Positions 40,056 through 48,928 of a stretch of 52,127 nt of DNA are shown here, piece by piece (position 1 is the stretch's first letter; every line of letters starts with the position of its first letter). Position numbers and translations under genes: made by a program. The stretch is from Aquibium carbonis (GTDB taxonomy: Bacteria > Pseudomonadota > Alphaproteobacteria > Rhizobiales > Rhizobiaceae), in NCBI RefSeq assembly GCF_003970795.1, contig NZ_RWKW01000097.1, positions 1 to 52,127 on the forward strand. Reading direction: 5' to 3'. The notes under the pieces are model-generated. The model did no database searches. It was not told the origin of the DNA and saw only the letters and a list, made by a program, of their open reading frames with translations.

Positions 40056-40970
40056 GTGACGACCGATACATTCGAGCGTCGCGACGCGGTCGACGGCGCC
40101 GCCGTCGCGCTCATGCTGTTCCTGACATTTGCCTGGGGCTTGAACGGGGTCGCGGCGAAGATTTCCAACCAGGGCTTCGATCCGGTCTTCGTCACCATCG
40201 TCCGTTCGGCGATCGGCGCGGCCTGCGTCTTCGCCTGGTGCCGGTGGCGCGGCATTTCGCTGTTCGATCGGGACGGCACGCTGAAGGGAGGGCTCGCAGC
40301 CGGCGCGCTGTTCGGTATCGAGTTCGCACTGATCTTCACCGGGCTCGACTACACGACCGTCGCGCGCAGTGCGCTGATGGTCAACACGATGCCGTTCTGG
40401 GTGCTGATCGGCGCCCATTTCCTGCTGGGGGAACGCATGTCGCTGGTCAAGGTGGCGGGAACGCTGCTCGCCTTCGGCGGAGTGGCGCTGGTGTTTTCCG
40501 ACAAGCTCAGCCTGCCGGGACCGGAAGCCATCATCGGCGACCTGATGAGCCTGGCAGCCGGCATGGCCTGGGCCGCGACCATCATCGTCATCAAGACGAC
40601 CCGGCTGTCGACCGCCCGTGCCGAAAAGACGCTGCTCTACCAGCTTGCCGTCGCGCCATTGGTGACGCTGCCGCTGCTCCTGTTCACGGGACCAGTCCTG
40701 CGCGACGTCGGCCTCGTTCCGATCGCCTCGATCCTGTTCCAGGCCATCTTCATCGTCGCCTTCACCTATCTGCTCTGGTTCTGGCTGATGCGGCGCTATC
40801 CGGCCGCCGGGCTGTCGTCCTTCGCCTTCCTGACCCCGGCTTTCGGCGTGCTGGCTGGCGGGCTTCTGCTCGACGAGCCGCTCAGCCTGCGCATTTTCCT
40901 GGCGCTGGGGCTGATCGCGGTCGGCATCGTCATCGTCAACCGCCCGGCGCGTCGAATCCCTCCGGCTTGA
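40056..40970 (+). CDS. EamA/DMT-family transporter
   Basis: A 304-residue protein with about ten transmembrane helices in two EamA repeats (LTFAWGLNGVAAKISNQGFD opens repeat 1; SLAAGMAWAATIIVIKTTRL opens repeat 2). Family members export amino acids, nucleosides or metabolites. The GTG at 40056, with AGAGG five bases upstream, is preferred; a GTG at 40050 overlaps the rluC stop and is also in frame. Its proximity to rluC suggests co-transcription. Substrate unknown. Confidence 0.87.
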   Translation: MTTDTFERRDAVDGAAVALMLFLTFAWGLNGVAAKISNQGFDPVFVTIVRSAIGAACVFAWCRWRGISLFDRDGTLKGGLAAGALFGIEFALIFTGLDYTTVARSALMVNTMPFWVLIGAHFLLGERMSLVKVAGTLLAFGGVALVFSDKLSLPGPEAIIGDLMSLAAGMAWAATIIVIKTTRLSTARAEKTLLYQLAVAPLVTLPLLLFTGPVLRDVGLVPIASILFQAIFIVAFTYLLWFWLMRRYPAAGLSSFAFLTPAFGVLAGGLLLDEPLSLRIFLALGLIAVGIVIVNRPARRIPPA

Positions 40971-41028
40971 ACGGCGGCCGAACCGGCTTACCTTTGGCTT
41001 CTCCTTCCTCGACGACGGCAAGACAACG

Positions 41029-41817
41029 ATGCGTGACATCCTGAACGATCTCGACGGCGGATTCCTCTCGGATCCCGATCCGGTGAAGCGGGCGCAGATC
41101 CAGATGCGCCAGCCGCTGCCGAAGCGCTTCTACGAAGTCGTCTCGGTGGCGTCCGTCGAAAACGGCTACGGCGTGCACCTCGACGGCCGCCCGGTCCGAA
41201 CCCCCGGCAGGGGGCCGCTCACCGTTCCGACCGAGGCAGCGGCGCGGCTCGTCGCCGACGAGTTCGGCGCGCAGGAAACCGAGATAAACCCTGTCAGGAT
41301 GCCGGTGACACGGCTCGTCAACACCGTCATCGAAGGCGTCACGCTCGACCCCGACGCGGTGATCGAGGACATCCTGCGCTATGCCGGGACGGATCTGCTC
41401 TCTTACCGCGCCCAAAGCCCGGAAAAGCTGGTCGCGCTGCAGGCGCAGGCCTGGGATCCCATTCTCGCCTGGGCCCGCGACCGGCTCGGCGCGCGGCTGT
41501 TCTTGGCCGAGGGCGTCATGCATGTCGAGCAGCCGATCGAGGCGATCGCCTCGATCGGCGCACATCTGCGCCGCGACCCCGCTGCCTTCCGGCTGGGATG
41601 CCTGCACATGATGACGACGCTGACCGGCTCGGCGCTCCTGGCGCTTGCCGTCGATGCCGACGAGATCGATGCGGAAACGGCCTGGGGCCGGGCGCATGTC
41701 GACGAGGACTGGACTATCTCGCAATGGGGAGAGGATGCGGAAGCGGCTGCCGCGCGCGCCAACCGCTGGCGCGATATGTGCGCGGCCGACGCGCTGCGCC
41801 GGGCCTTGAGGGTCTGA
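41029..41817 (+). CDS. ATP12-family F1-ATPase assembly chaperone
   Basis: A 262-residue protein of the ATP12 family, which binds the alpha subunit of F1 ATP synthase before assembly. KRFYEVVSVASVENGYGVHL and LDGRPVRTPGRGPLTVPT mark the N-terminal domain, and the helical C-terminal half contains QAQAWDPILAWARDRLGARL. This family is shared by mitochondria and Alphaproteobacteria, which supports the taxonomic placement. It starts 58 bases after the EamA gene. Confidence 0.9.
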   Translation: MRDILNDLDGGFLSDPDPVKRAQIQMRQPLPKRFYEVVSVASVENGYGVHLDGRPVRTPGRGPLTVPTEAAARLVADEFGAQETEINPVRMPVTRLVNTVIEGVTLDPDAVIEDILRYAGTDLLSYRAQSPEKLVALQAQAWDPILAWARDRLGARLFLAEGVMHVEQPIEAIASIGAHLRRDPAAFRLGCLHMMTTLTGSALLALAVDADEIDAETAWGRAHVDEDWTISQWGEDAEAAAARANRWRDMCAADALRRALRV

Positions 41818-41839
41818 GCAGAAGCCGACGTATGGTCGG

Positions 41840-42724
41840 TCAACCGCGGTCGGGGGATGTCGTTTCCAACTTCGGCAGAGCGACCGGCGCCGATGAAGCA
41901 ATCAGGTCTACGCCGGTGCGGGCGGGCACCAGATGCACGACCTTGTATCCACGCTCCTTCAGGTCGGCGAGAAGCAGCGGCAGCATGGTCGCGGTGCGGG
42001 CATGAAGGTCGTGGAAGAGGATGACGCCCGAACCGCGTCGCTCCACGGCGGCGACGGCGCGGGCGCGTAGCGCGTCGGAACCGGAAGCGTAGTAATCCCT
42101 CGAATCGATGTCGACGTCGATGACGACGATCCCCTGGGCGGCCAGGCTGCCGCGGAGCGTCGTGGTGTCGGCGAGATAGGGAAATCGGAAAAACGGCGCG
42201 GGACGGTAGCCTCCCGGTCGCAGCGCGGCGGCAACGCTCTCTCGGCCTTCGCGTATCTGCGCTTCCGCCACGTTGACGCTGACCGTGCGCAGGTTTTTAT
42301 GATTCTGCGTGTGGGTGCCGATGGTGTGCCCGGCAGCCGCGACCTTGCGTGCCGTTCCCGGGTAGGCATTGGCCATCTGCCCGACCATCAGGAAAGTCGC
42401 CTTGACGCCGAACTGATCGAGTGCGCGCAGGATCGTATCCGTTTTCCCCGGAACCGGCCCGTCGTCGAACGTCAGCACCACCTCTTTGGGTCCCAGGCGG
42501 ATATCGGATGTCTTCGAGACACTGATCGTTCGGCCAGCGAGGCCGCCGCGAGGAGCCGGCGGCTGACCCGGCCGCAGGATGGCCACATGCGGACTTGCCT
42601 CGTTTCGTGTCTGCTCGCCAGGCGCGAATGCGAGCGTTGCGCCGTCCGAACTCGACACTTGCTTGGGTGAATTGGCACAGCCGACCAGCGCGAGCGCGAT
42701 GGTTGCGAGGAGGAGCAGACGCAT
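41840..42724 (-). CDS. Polysaccharide deacetylase (NodB-type) lipoprotein
   Basis: A 294-residue protein. The N-terminus is a lipoprotein signal (LALVGC, acylated Cys16), so the enzyme is tethered to a membrane in the periplasm. The NodB catalytic core has TFDDGPVPGK (catalytic and metal Asp) and HTIGTHTQNH (metal histidines), then RFPYLADTT and FHDLHART. It removes N-acetyl or O-acetyl groups from an envelope polysaccharide or peptidoglycan. Convergent with the ATP12 gene. Confidence 0.88.
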   Translation of the reverse strand: MRLLLLATIALALVGCANSPKQVSSSDGATLAFAPGEQTRNEASPHVAILRPGQPPAPRGGLAGRTISVSKTSDIRLGPKEVVLTFDDGPVPGKTDTILRALDQFGVKATFLMVGQMANAYPGTARKVAAAGHTIGTHTQNHKNLRTVSVNVAEAQIREGRESVAAALRPGGYRPAPFFRFPYLADTTTLRGSLAAQGIVVIDVDIDSRDYYASGSDALRARAVAAVERRGSGVILFHDLHARTATMLPLLLADLKERGYKVVHLVPARTGVDLIASSAPVALPKLETTSPDRG

Positions 42725-42956
42725 GAAGCCACCAAATGCAATCAGAACTTGCTCCAGTGTCGATGAACATGGTTAACGCTCGCCTAAAAATGTCCGCGTC
42801 GCCTCCAATCCGGTTCATTCTGCCGAGGGTGGTCGGGCGCGACACGCTGTGAGGTCGCCGTTCGATTTGCCAGGGCCGGCGCGCATGCCGTCATTCGGTG
42901 TTGGACTTCGCTTGCCGCCTGGCCCACATGTCGGACTGGTGCATCAGGGGAGAGCC

Positions 42957-43205
42957 ATGCTTCGGACCCACAAAGTCGCGATCGAGACGATCTACGTGCC
43001 GACGGCGCGGCGCAAGACGTTGCATCCCGAGACCGTTCGCATTCTGGCCGAGGACATCCTCGAGAACGGCATGAAAGTGCCGATCCAGGTCCGCAAGGAT
43101 GGCGATCGTCACGTGCTGATCGAAGGTCTGCATCGGCTGGAAGCGGCCAGGTGGCTGGGCGAAACCGAAATCGACGCCTATCTCGTGCAGTCGCGAAAGC
43201 ATTGA
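42957..43205 (+). CDS. Small ParB/Srx-fold protein
   Basis: An 82-residue single domain. LRTHKVAIETIYVPTARRKT and EDILENGMKVPIQVRKDGDR lead to the ParB/sulfiredoxin signature LIEGLHRLEAARWLGE. The domain lacks the DNA-binding and dimerisation parts of real ParB, so partitioning is unlikely; such stand-alone domains are often linked to transcriptional or nuclease functions. AGGGG six bases before the ATG at 42957 supports this start over the upstream one at 42849. Confidence 0.72.
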   Translation: MLRTHKVAIETIYVPTARRKTLHPETVRILAEDILENGMKVPIQVRKDGDRHVLIEGLHRLEAARWLGETEIDAYLVQSRKH

Positions 43206-43323
43206 GGAGAGGCCCCCGCCGGCTCCTTTCACCGGGAACTTGTCATGGGCACAAGATTGCGGATGCGCGCGCGTGTTTTTAGGTCAATATTACTGACATA
43301 AAAAACGACCGGAAACGTCCCAG

Positions 43324-43917
43324 ATGACCCTCGATCTCTTCGCCGCGCTCGTCGGCTTCGCCTTCGTGTCGTCGGTCACGCCCGGACCCAACAACATGAT
43401 GCTGCTCGCGTCGGGCGTGAACTTTGGCTTCCGCCGCACGGTACCGCACATGCTGGGCATCGGCTTCGGTTTCGCTTCGCTGCTGCTCGGGGTGGGTTTC
43501 GGGCTCGGCGCGCTCCTGGCGGCCTTTCCGGCGCTCCACGTCGGCCTGAAGATCGCCGGCGGGGCCTACCTTCTCTATCTCGCCTGGCGCATCGCCACCT
43601 CGCGCACGCTGGCGGAGGCCGGTGGTGCATCGCGGCCGATGTCGTTCCGGGAGGCTGCCGGCTTTCAGTGGATCAATCCGAAGGCCTGGGTGATGGCAGT
43701 CACCGCCATGGCGATCTATACCAGCCCCGAGGCGCCTGTCCTGTCGGTCGTGCTGGTTGCGGTGGCCTTCGCCTTGGTCAACGTTCCGAGCGTGTCCGTC
43801 TGGGCCGGCTTCGGGACGGCGCTGCGCGGCTGGCTCGCCGATCCGGCAAGGCTCAAATGGTTCAACATCGCGATGGGTCTGCTGCTGGCCGCCACGCTCT
43901 GGCCCATGCTGGCTTGA
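43324..43917 (+). CDS. LysE-family amino acid exporter
   Basis: A 197-residue membrane protein with about six helices. SSVTPGPNNMMLLASGVNFG, near residue 20, is the LysE/RhtB family signature, and FQWINPKAWVMAV falls in the middle. Such proteins export amino acids or homoserine lactones. A small dyad GTCA-N7-TGAC (about 43283-43297) precedes the gene. The next gene starts 70 bases downstream. Substrate not determinable. Confidence 0.88.
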   Translation: MTLDLFAALVGFAFVSSVTPGPNNMMLLASGVNFGFRRTVPHMLGIGFGFASLLLGVGFGLGALLAAFPALHVGLKIAGGAYLLYLAWRIATSRTLAEAGGASRPMSFREAAGFQWINPKAWVMAVTAMAIYTSPEAPVLSVVLVAVAFALVNVPSVSVWAGFGTALRGWLADPARLKWFNIAMGLLLAATLWPMLA

Positions 43918-43987
43918 ACCCGGCCGCACGCCGGCTGGCGGGTCGATCCCGGCCCATGATATACTTCGGCGGTCAGGAGACCGCCGC

Positions 43988-44479
43988 ATGCTGGATCGCC
44001 TTTCGTTGCCGCGCATCGTCGTCGCCAGCGTTGCGCTGCTCGCCGTGCTCATGGCCGTCGGCTGGCTGACCCGCGAGGATCCCGAGACCCGGCCCTATCT
44101 GAAGATCCTCGGTGGGGGCTTCATCTTCAATTACCGCGTGGCCGACGTCCACTACGGCTTCACCGCGATCGTCGAGCGTCCGTTGCCGACCGGCTCGATC
44201 ATCGAGGCGGCCTTCGAGGACCCGTCGGGCGGACCAGACCATGTCGTGCGCCAGCGCGTCGGCACCGGCACCAACCATTATGCGCTGCACTCGCCGCCGG
44301 TACGGGGCGTCGAGGCCGACAGGCCCTATCGCGTGGCGATCCGGGTGCTGGACCGGACAGAGCAGAACCTCCTGTGGGCGCATGAACTGGCCTTCAGGAG
44401 CCGGATCAGCGATGCGGTGGTTCCCGATCGTCCGCTGACCATCGGGCCGGGCTATGCGCGAAATCCCGGCGGCGGCTGA
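43988..44479 (+). CDS. Membrane-anchored hypothetical protein, 163 residues
   Basis: An N-terminal signal anchor (RIVVASVALLAVLMAVGWLT, residues 9-28) holds a roughly 130-residue beta-rich periplasmic domain with no cysteines (FNYRVADVHYGFTAIVERPL). GGAGA lies eight bases before the ATG. The short gap after LysE allows co-transcription. The product resembles conserved Rhizobiales proteins of unknown role. Confidence 0.68.
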   Translation: MLDRLSLPRIVVASVALLAVLMAVGWLTREDPETRPYLKILGGGFIFNYRVADVHYGFTAIVERPLPTGSIIEAAFEDPSGGPDHVVRQRVGTGTNHYALHSPPVRGVEADRPYRVAIRVLDRTEQNLLWAHELAFRSRISDAVVPDRPLTIGPGYARNPGGG

Positions 44480-44565
44480 GTGCTGGTACCGAAGCAACGG
44501 TCGGACCAGGAAGGGACGGGGGCTTCCCGCTTGCACAACCGCCGCGAATCCTGTCTCTCGCGGTT

Positions 44566-45693
44566 ATGGAATTTTCTCCGCAGCAGGATGCCGCGCTGAA
44601 GGCGGTGGCGAACTGGCTCAAGACCGGCAAGCCGCAGATTTTCCGCCTGTTCGGCTATGCCGGCACGGGCAAGACGACGCTTGCGCGCCATTTCGCGGAA
44701 CATGTCGACGGTCAGGTCCAGTTCGCGGCCTTCACCGGCAAGGCCGCGCAGGTGCTGAGGTCCAAGGGCGCCACCAACGCCCGCACGATCCATTCGCTGA
44801 TCTACCGTCCGCGCGGCGAGGAGGCCGTGTCCGACGAGACGACCGGCAAGACGTCGATGTCGCCGACCTTCTCGCTCAACCGTCAAAGCCCGATCGCGCG
44901 CGCCAAGCTCGTCGTCGTCGACGAATGCTCGATGGTCGACGAGCAGCTCGGCCGCGATCTCCTGACCTTCGGCACGCCGATCCTCGTGCTGGGCGATCCG
45001 GCCCAGCTTCCGCCGATCTCGGGCGGCGGCTTCTTCACCGAGCACGAGCCCGACATTCTCCTGACCGAGATCCACCGCCAGGCGCGCGACAATCCCATCA
45101 TCCGGCTGGCCCTCGACGTGCGCGAGGGCCGCGAGTTCATGCGGGGGGACTATGGCACGGCGCAGGTGATCGGGCGCGACGACGTCAACCAGGATCTCGT
45201 GCTAGCCGCCGACCAGGTGCTCGTGGGGACCAACCGCACGCGCCGGCGTTACAACGCGCGGCTGCGCGAACTGAAGGGCTTCGACGGAGCGCTGCCCATG
45301 GCCGGCGACAAGCTGGTCTGCCTGCGCAACGACCCCGCCAAGGGCCTGCTCAACGGTTCGCTCTGGAAGGTCATGACCGCGTCGCGCGAGACGGTGAAGC
45401 CCGGCATCAATCTGCTCGTCTCCCCCGAGGAGGACGATCCGGAGCGCGGCGTCGCCAAGATCAAGCTGCTGAAGGCGGCCTTCGAGAACCCCGATGCCGA
45501 CATTCCCTGGCAGCAGAAGAAGCGTTTCGACGATTTCGACTACGGCTATGCGCTCACCGTCCACAAGGCGCAGGGCTCGCAATGGGACAACGTCGTCCTG
45601 TTCGACGAGAGCTTCGCCTTCCGCGAAACGCGCGAGCGCTGGCTCTACACCGCCATCACGCGGGCGGCCGAGCGCTTGACGATCGTGCGCTGA
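44566..45693 (+). CDS. RecD-like/Dda-type ATP-dependent DNA helicase
   Basis: A 375-residue compact superfamily 1B helicase. Walker A is FGYAGTGKTTLARHF, Walker B VVVDECSMVDE, motif III LGDPAQLPPIS, and the UvrD_C_2 motif VI region YALTVHKAQGSQWDNVV with TAITRAAERL. It unwinds DNA 5'-3', probably in repair. It is much shorter than RecD2 and lacks the N-terminal helical domains, resembling phage Dda in size. The last 38 bases overlap convergently with the GT25 gene. Confidence 0.87.
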   Translation: MEFSPQQDAALKAVANWLKTGKPQIFRLFGYAGTGKTTLARHFAEHVDGQVQFAAFTGKAAQVLRSKGATNARTIHSLIYRPRGEEAVSDETTGKTSMSPTFSLNRQSPIARAKLVVVDECSMVDEQLGRDLLTFGTPILVLGDPAQLPPISGGGFFTEHEPDILLTEIHRQARDNPIIRLALDVREGREFMRGDYGTAQVIGRDDVNQDLVLAADQVLVGTNRTRRRYNARLRELKGFDGALPMAGDKLVCLRNDPAKGLLNGSLWKVMTASRETVKPGINLLVSPEEDDPERGVAKIKLLKAAFENPDADIPWQQKKRFDDFDYGYALTVHKAQGSQWDNVVLFDESFAFRETRERWLYTAITRAAERLTIVR

Positions 45694-46513
45694 CCGTCGC
45701 CTCGTCGGCGAAGGGAACGGCCATCTTGCGGCCGAGCATCCTGTGGCGCAGATGCGTGCCGATGCCTGCCACCTGCCGTCGGATGCGCCGGATTTCGCGA
45801 CCGATCCTGTGAAGCGGCGGCTTCCGTCCGGTGTTGCGGAAGCGGGCGTCGCGCTCGGCCTGTGCGTCGCTCCGGCGCACGGATGCCGGTTGCGACCCGC
45901 CTCCGGCTTCTTCGTCCTCCACCAGAACGAGCGCCGGAACGGCCTGGAGGATGCCGTCGGGCCGGTAGAGCGGGCTGGCCGGCGAAAGCAAGGTGTTGTC
46001 GATCGGCATTTCGAAACGGCGAGGCGAGGCCAGGATGCGTCGCGCCTCGTCGGCGGTGATCACGTATCCGGCGGTGCCCCATTCCCATGCGAAAGGGCGA
46101 TGCAGCGCGATGTCGCCCACCTGGTCCAGGGCGCGCCGCTCCAGCAATTGCGGCATCCGCCGGGTCTCGATCCGGATCACGGCCGCCAGTGGGCTACGTC
46201 GGTCCAGCGCCGCCAGGAAGGCCGGCAACCGCGGCGACAGCTCGCAGTCGTCTTCCAGGATGAGCGCGAAGGGGGCGCCTTCCTCGAGCATCCGGCGCCA
46301 GGCCCGATGGTGGCTGATGCTGGTGGCGATCTCGGTCGGCATCAGCTTCTCGCGCACCGTTTCGACGCTCATGGGTGACACGTCGGCGGCCGAGATGTCG
46401 GCTGGCGTCGTCGCGCGGATGCGCTCGACCGTCATGCCGAGCGCGGCGAACTGCGCTTCCATGTAGTGCCGACGATCGGTCCGATGGTCGAGATTGATGC
46501 AGAAGATACGCAA
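45656..46513 (-). CDS. Glycosyltransferase family 25 protein
   Basis: A 285-residue sugar transferase of the LPS galactosyltransferase type. CINLDHRTDRRHYM opens the fold, EIATSISHHRAWRRMLEE follows, and ALILEDDCELSP holds the acidic metal/sugar-nucleotide site. FAWEWGTAGYVITADEARR matches the acceptor region. It would add a sugar to lipopolysaccharide or capsule. The basic C-terminal 70 residues lie beyond the family domain and extend across the helicase stop codon. Confidence 0.82.
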   Translation of the reverse strand: MRIFCINLDHRTDRRHYMEAQFAALGMTVERIRATTPADISAADVSPMSVETVREKLMPTEIATSISHHRAWRRMLEEGAPFALILEDDCELSPRLPAFLAALDRRSPLAAVIRIETRRMPQLLERRALDQVGDIALHRPFAWEWGTAGYVITADEARRILASPRRFEMPIDNTLLSPASPLYRPDGILQAVPALVLVEDEEAGGGSQPASVRRSDAQAERDARFRNTGRKPPLHRIGREIRRIRRQVAGIGTHLRHRMLGRKMAVPFADEATVSARSSSARPPA

Positions 46514-46679
46514 GCGGGAGCGCTCCGGTCGAAGTTGCCGGTTCTGGTAGCCGGTATCCCGCTCGGAGGGAACACATGGATCGGCGCTGGACGGTCGATC
46601 AGGACGACCTTGGCCCGGTGCGCCCCCGATGTGCCTGTGCTAACGCCATCAGGCCAATCTCGCAGGACCCGCCGACGCC

Positions 46680-47426
46680 ATGCCCGCCAAGCTCTCCGTC
46701 AATCTCAATGCCGTTGCCATGCTGCGCAACCGGCGCGATCTTCCATGGCCGAGCGTGACGGCGCTGGGGCGCATTGCCCTTGCCGCCGGCGCCCATGGGC
46801 TGACCGTGCATCCTCGGCCGGACCAGCGCCACATCCGCTTCTCCGACCTGCCGGATCTGCGGGCGCTGATCGACGACGAGTTCCCGGAGGCGGAGTTCAA
46901 CATCGAGGGCTATCCAACCGAGGAATTCCTCGCTCTCGTCGAAAGGACGCAGCCCGAACAGGTGACGCTGGTGCCCGACGATCCGGCTCAGGCCACGTCC
47001 GACCATGGCTGGCCGTTCGAGCGGCAGGGCAACTTCCTCCGTCCGGTGGTGGCCAGGCTCAGGAAGCGCGGCATGCGCGTGTCGCTGTTTTGCGATCCGG
47101 ATGCCTCGCAGCGCGAGATCGAGGCGGCGCGCGACACGGGCGCCGATCGGGTCGAACTCTACACCGGCCCCTATGGCGGTTGCTACGCCAGTTCAACGAA
47201 AGCCGACAGCGAATTGAAAAAGCTGGACAGGACGGCGCTGCTGGCGCAGGCGGCCGGGCTTGGCGTCAATGCCGGCCACGACCTGACCGTCGACAACCTG
47301 CCGGCGCTCGCCCGCGCCGTTCCGAACCTTGCCGAGGTGTCGATCGGCCACGGATTGACCGCCGACGCGCTCGAATACGGCATGGCCGGGTCGGTCAGGC
47401 GTTTTCTCGCGGCCCTGGAAGGCTGA
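46680..47426 (+). CDS. pdxJ: Pyridoxine 5'-phosphate synthase
   Basis: A 248-residue TIM barrel that condenses 1-deoxyxylulose 5-phosphate and 3-amino-2-oxopropyl phosphate to form pyridoxine phosphate. [20 protein letters not shown] and [16 protein letters not shown] mark the active site; [18 protein letters not shown] and [16 protein letters not shown] are family blocks. The start [10 protein letters not shown] is in the expected place. It is a housekeeping gene convergent with the NmrA-like gene. Confidence 0.95.
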   Translation: MPAKLSVNLNAVAMLRNRRDLPWPSVTALGRIALAAGAHGLTVHPRPDQRHIRFSDLPDLRALIDDEFPEAEFNIEGYPTEEFLALVERTQPEQVTLVPDDPAQATSDHGWPFERQGNFLRPVVARLRKRGMRVSLFCDPDASQREIEAARDTGADRVELYTGPYGGCYASSTKADSELKKLDRTALLAQAAGLGVNAGHDLTVDNLPALARAVPNLAEVSIGHGLTADALEYGMAGSVRRFLAALEG

Positions 47427-47478
47427 CCACCCGCAACCGGAGCGGCCGCGTCGGCGGCCGATCCGGCGTCGTCGGGCG

Positions 47479-48369
47479 TCAACCGCCGATCGCGGCCTTG
47501 TTGGCTTCCATCCACGCCCTCAGCGCGATGGGCTTGCGGCCCGTCAGGCTTTCCACGTCGCCGGTGACGGTGCCGAGCACGCCACTGCGCGTTGCCGCGT
47601 CGAACGACACCAGCAGCGGCACCACCGGGGCCGGCACGCCCGCCGCCGCCATGCCTTCGGCGAGTTGTTCGTCGGTCAGGTCGACCACGGCGATCGGCTT
47701 TCCGAGAACCTCGGCGGCCATCGCGGCGATTTCGGCGTTGGTGAAGGCCTCTGGGCCCGAAAGCGTGTAGGTGGCGCTGTCCGCCGGCGGCTTCGCGAGG
47801 CCTGCCGCGATGGCGCGCGCAAGGTCGTCGCGCTGGACATGGGACGTGCGGCCTTGGCCCGCCGAGGTGAACCACTGGCCGCTGGCCACCGTCGCCGGCA
47901 ACGACATCGACAGGTTCTCCATGTACCAGCCATTGCGGAAGATGGAGTAGGGGATGCCGCTGGCGCGGATCGCTTCCTCGGTGCCGTGATGATCGGGTGC
48001 AAACAGCACGGGATTGCCGGGTCCGGGGCTGAACATCGAGGTGTAGCCGATCCGCGACGCGCCCGCCTCGAGGGCGGCGGATACCGCAGCGCGGTGCTGG
48101 CGCAGCCGTGTTCCGGGTTGACCGACGGCATCGGTGGACACGATCAGCACGGTCTTGGCCCCGGCGAAGGCAGCGGCAAGGCTTGCGTCGTCGTCGAAGT
48201 CGCCGGCCCGGACGGTGACGCCTTTTTCAGCCAGAGCGCCGAGCTTGGATGCATCGCGGGTGACTGCGATGATGCGGCCCGGCGCGACGCCTTCGCTGTC
48301 GATCAGGTGGCGGATGACGGCGCCGCCGAGCGAGCCCGAAGCTCCGGTGACGAGGATGGTGTCGGACAT
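47479..48369 (-). CDS. NmrA-like NAD(P)-binding protein, QorB-type
   Basis: A 296-residue atypical short-chain dehydrogenase. ILVTGASGSLGGAVIRHL at the start binds NAD(P), and the remaining sequence (GYTSMFSPGPGNPVLFAPDH, GNGWYMENL-like RNGWYMENLS) matches QorB/YtfG quinone reductases. The function may be quinone reduction or redox-dependent regulation. It is divergent from an HxlR regulator, a frequent pairing in which the regulator senses quinones or aldehydes and represses the reductase. The ATG at 48369 has AAGGA nine bases upstream. Confidence 0.85.
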   Translation of the reverse strand: MSDTILVTGASGSLGGAVIRHLIDSEGVAPGRIIAVTRDASKLGALAEKGVTVRAGDFDDDASLAAAFAGAKTVLIVSTDAVGQPGTRLRQHRAAVSAALEAGASRIGYTSMFSPGPGNPVLFAPDHHGTEEAIRASGIPYSIFRNGWYMENLSMSLPATVASGQWFTSAGQGRTSHVQRDDLARAIAAGLAKPPADSATYTLSGPEAFTNAEIAAMAAEVLGKPIAVVDLTDEQLAEGMAAAGVPAPVVPLLVSFDAATRSGVLGTVTGDVESLTGRKPIALRAWMEANKAAIGG

Positions 48370-48507
48370 CTGCATTCTTCCTTGTTTTCGAATTCTGGAT
48401 GATCTCGATTTGGTGGTCTCAAAAAGAGAGTAGGTCGAAAATATGCATTGACCCTCTGCCGTAAAGGAGGCAGTTTTCGCTCCGGTCGTTACGCAAAGGG
48501 TACCACC

Positions 48508-48918
48508 ATGGATGCGCGGGTCGCTTCGACGCGTCAGAAGATCGAGATCTACCGGGCCGGCGCCGGGCAGGGGCGTCTTGCGAACTGCCCCATCCGCAGC
48601 GTGGTGCAGAGCATCTTCGGCAAGTGGACGTCGCTTCTCCTTTCGGCACTGGCTGAAAAACCCTACCGCTTCGGCGAACTGCGCCGGCTCGTCCCCGACA
48701 TTTCGCAGCGCATGCTGACGGAGACGCTGCGCGACCTCCAGCGCGACGGCTACGTCCACCGCGAGGTGTTTCCGACCAAGCCGCCGAGCGTCGAGTACAG
48801 CCTGACCGATCTCGGGCGGTCGATGTTCGACAGCCTGCAACACCTGCTGCACTGGGCCGAGAACCATCATGCGACGGTGGTCGAGGCGCGGGCACGGTTC
48901 GACGCGACCGACGCCTGA
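48508..48918 (+). CDS. HxlR-family transcriptional regulator
   Basis: A 136-residue winged-helix protein. CPIRSVVQSIFGKWTSLLLS is the family's opening with the redox-sensitive Cys27, and FGELRRLVPDISQRMLTETL is the recognition helix, with a wing at PPSVEYSLTDLG. HxlR proteins respond to aldehydes, quinones or oxidants. The 138-base space to the divergent NmrA-like gene should hold the operator. The start is set by AAAGGG eight bases upstream of the ATG at 48508. Confidence 0.88.
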   Translation: MDARVASTRQKIEIYRAGAGQGRLANCPIRSVVQSIFGKWTSLLLSALAEKPYRFGELRRLVPDISQRMLTETLRDLQRDGYVHREVFPTKPPSVEYSLTDLGRSMFDSLQHLLHWAENHHATVVEARARFDATDA

Positions 48919-48928
48919 CGGCCCGATC

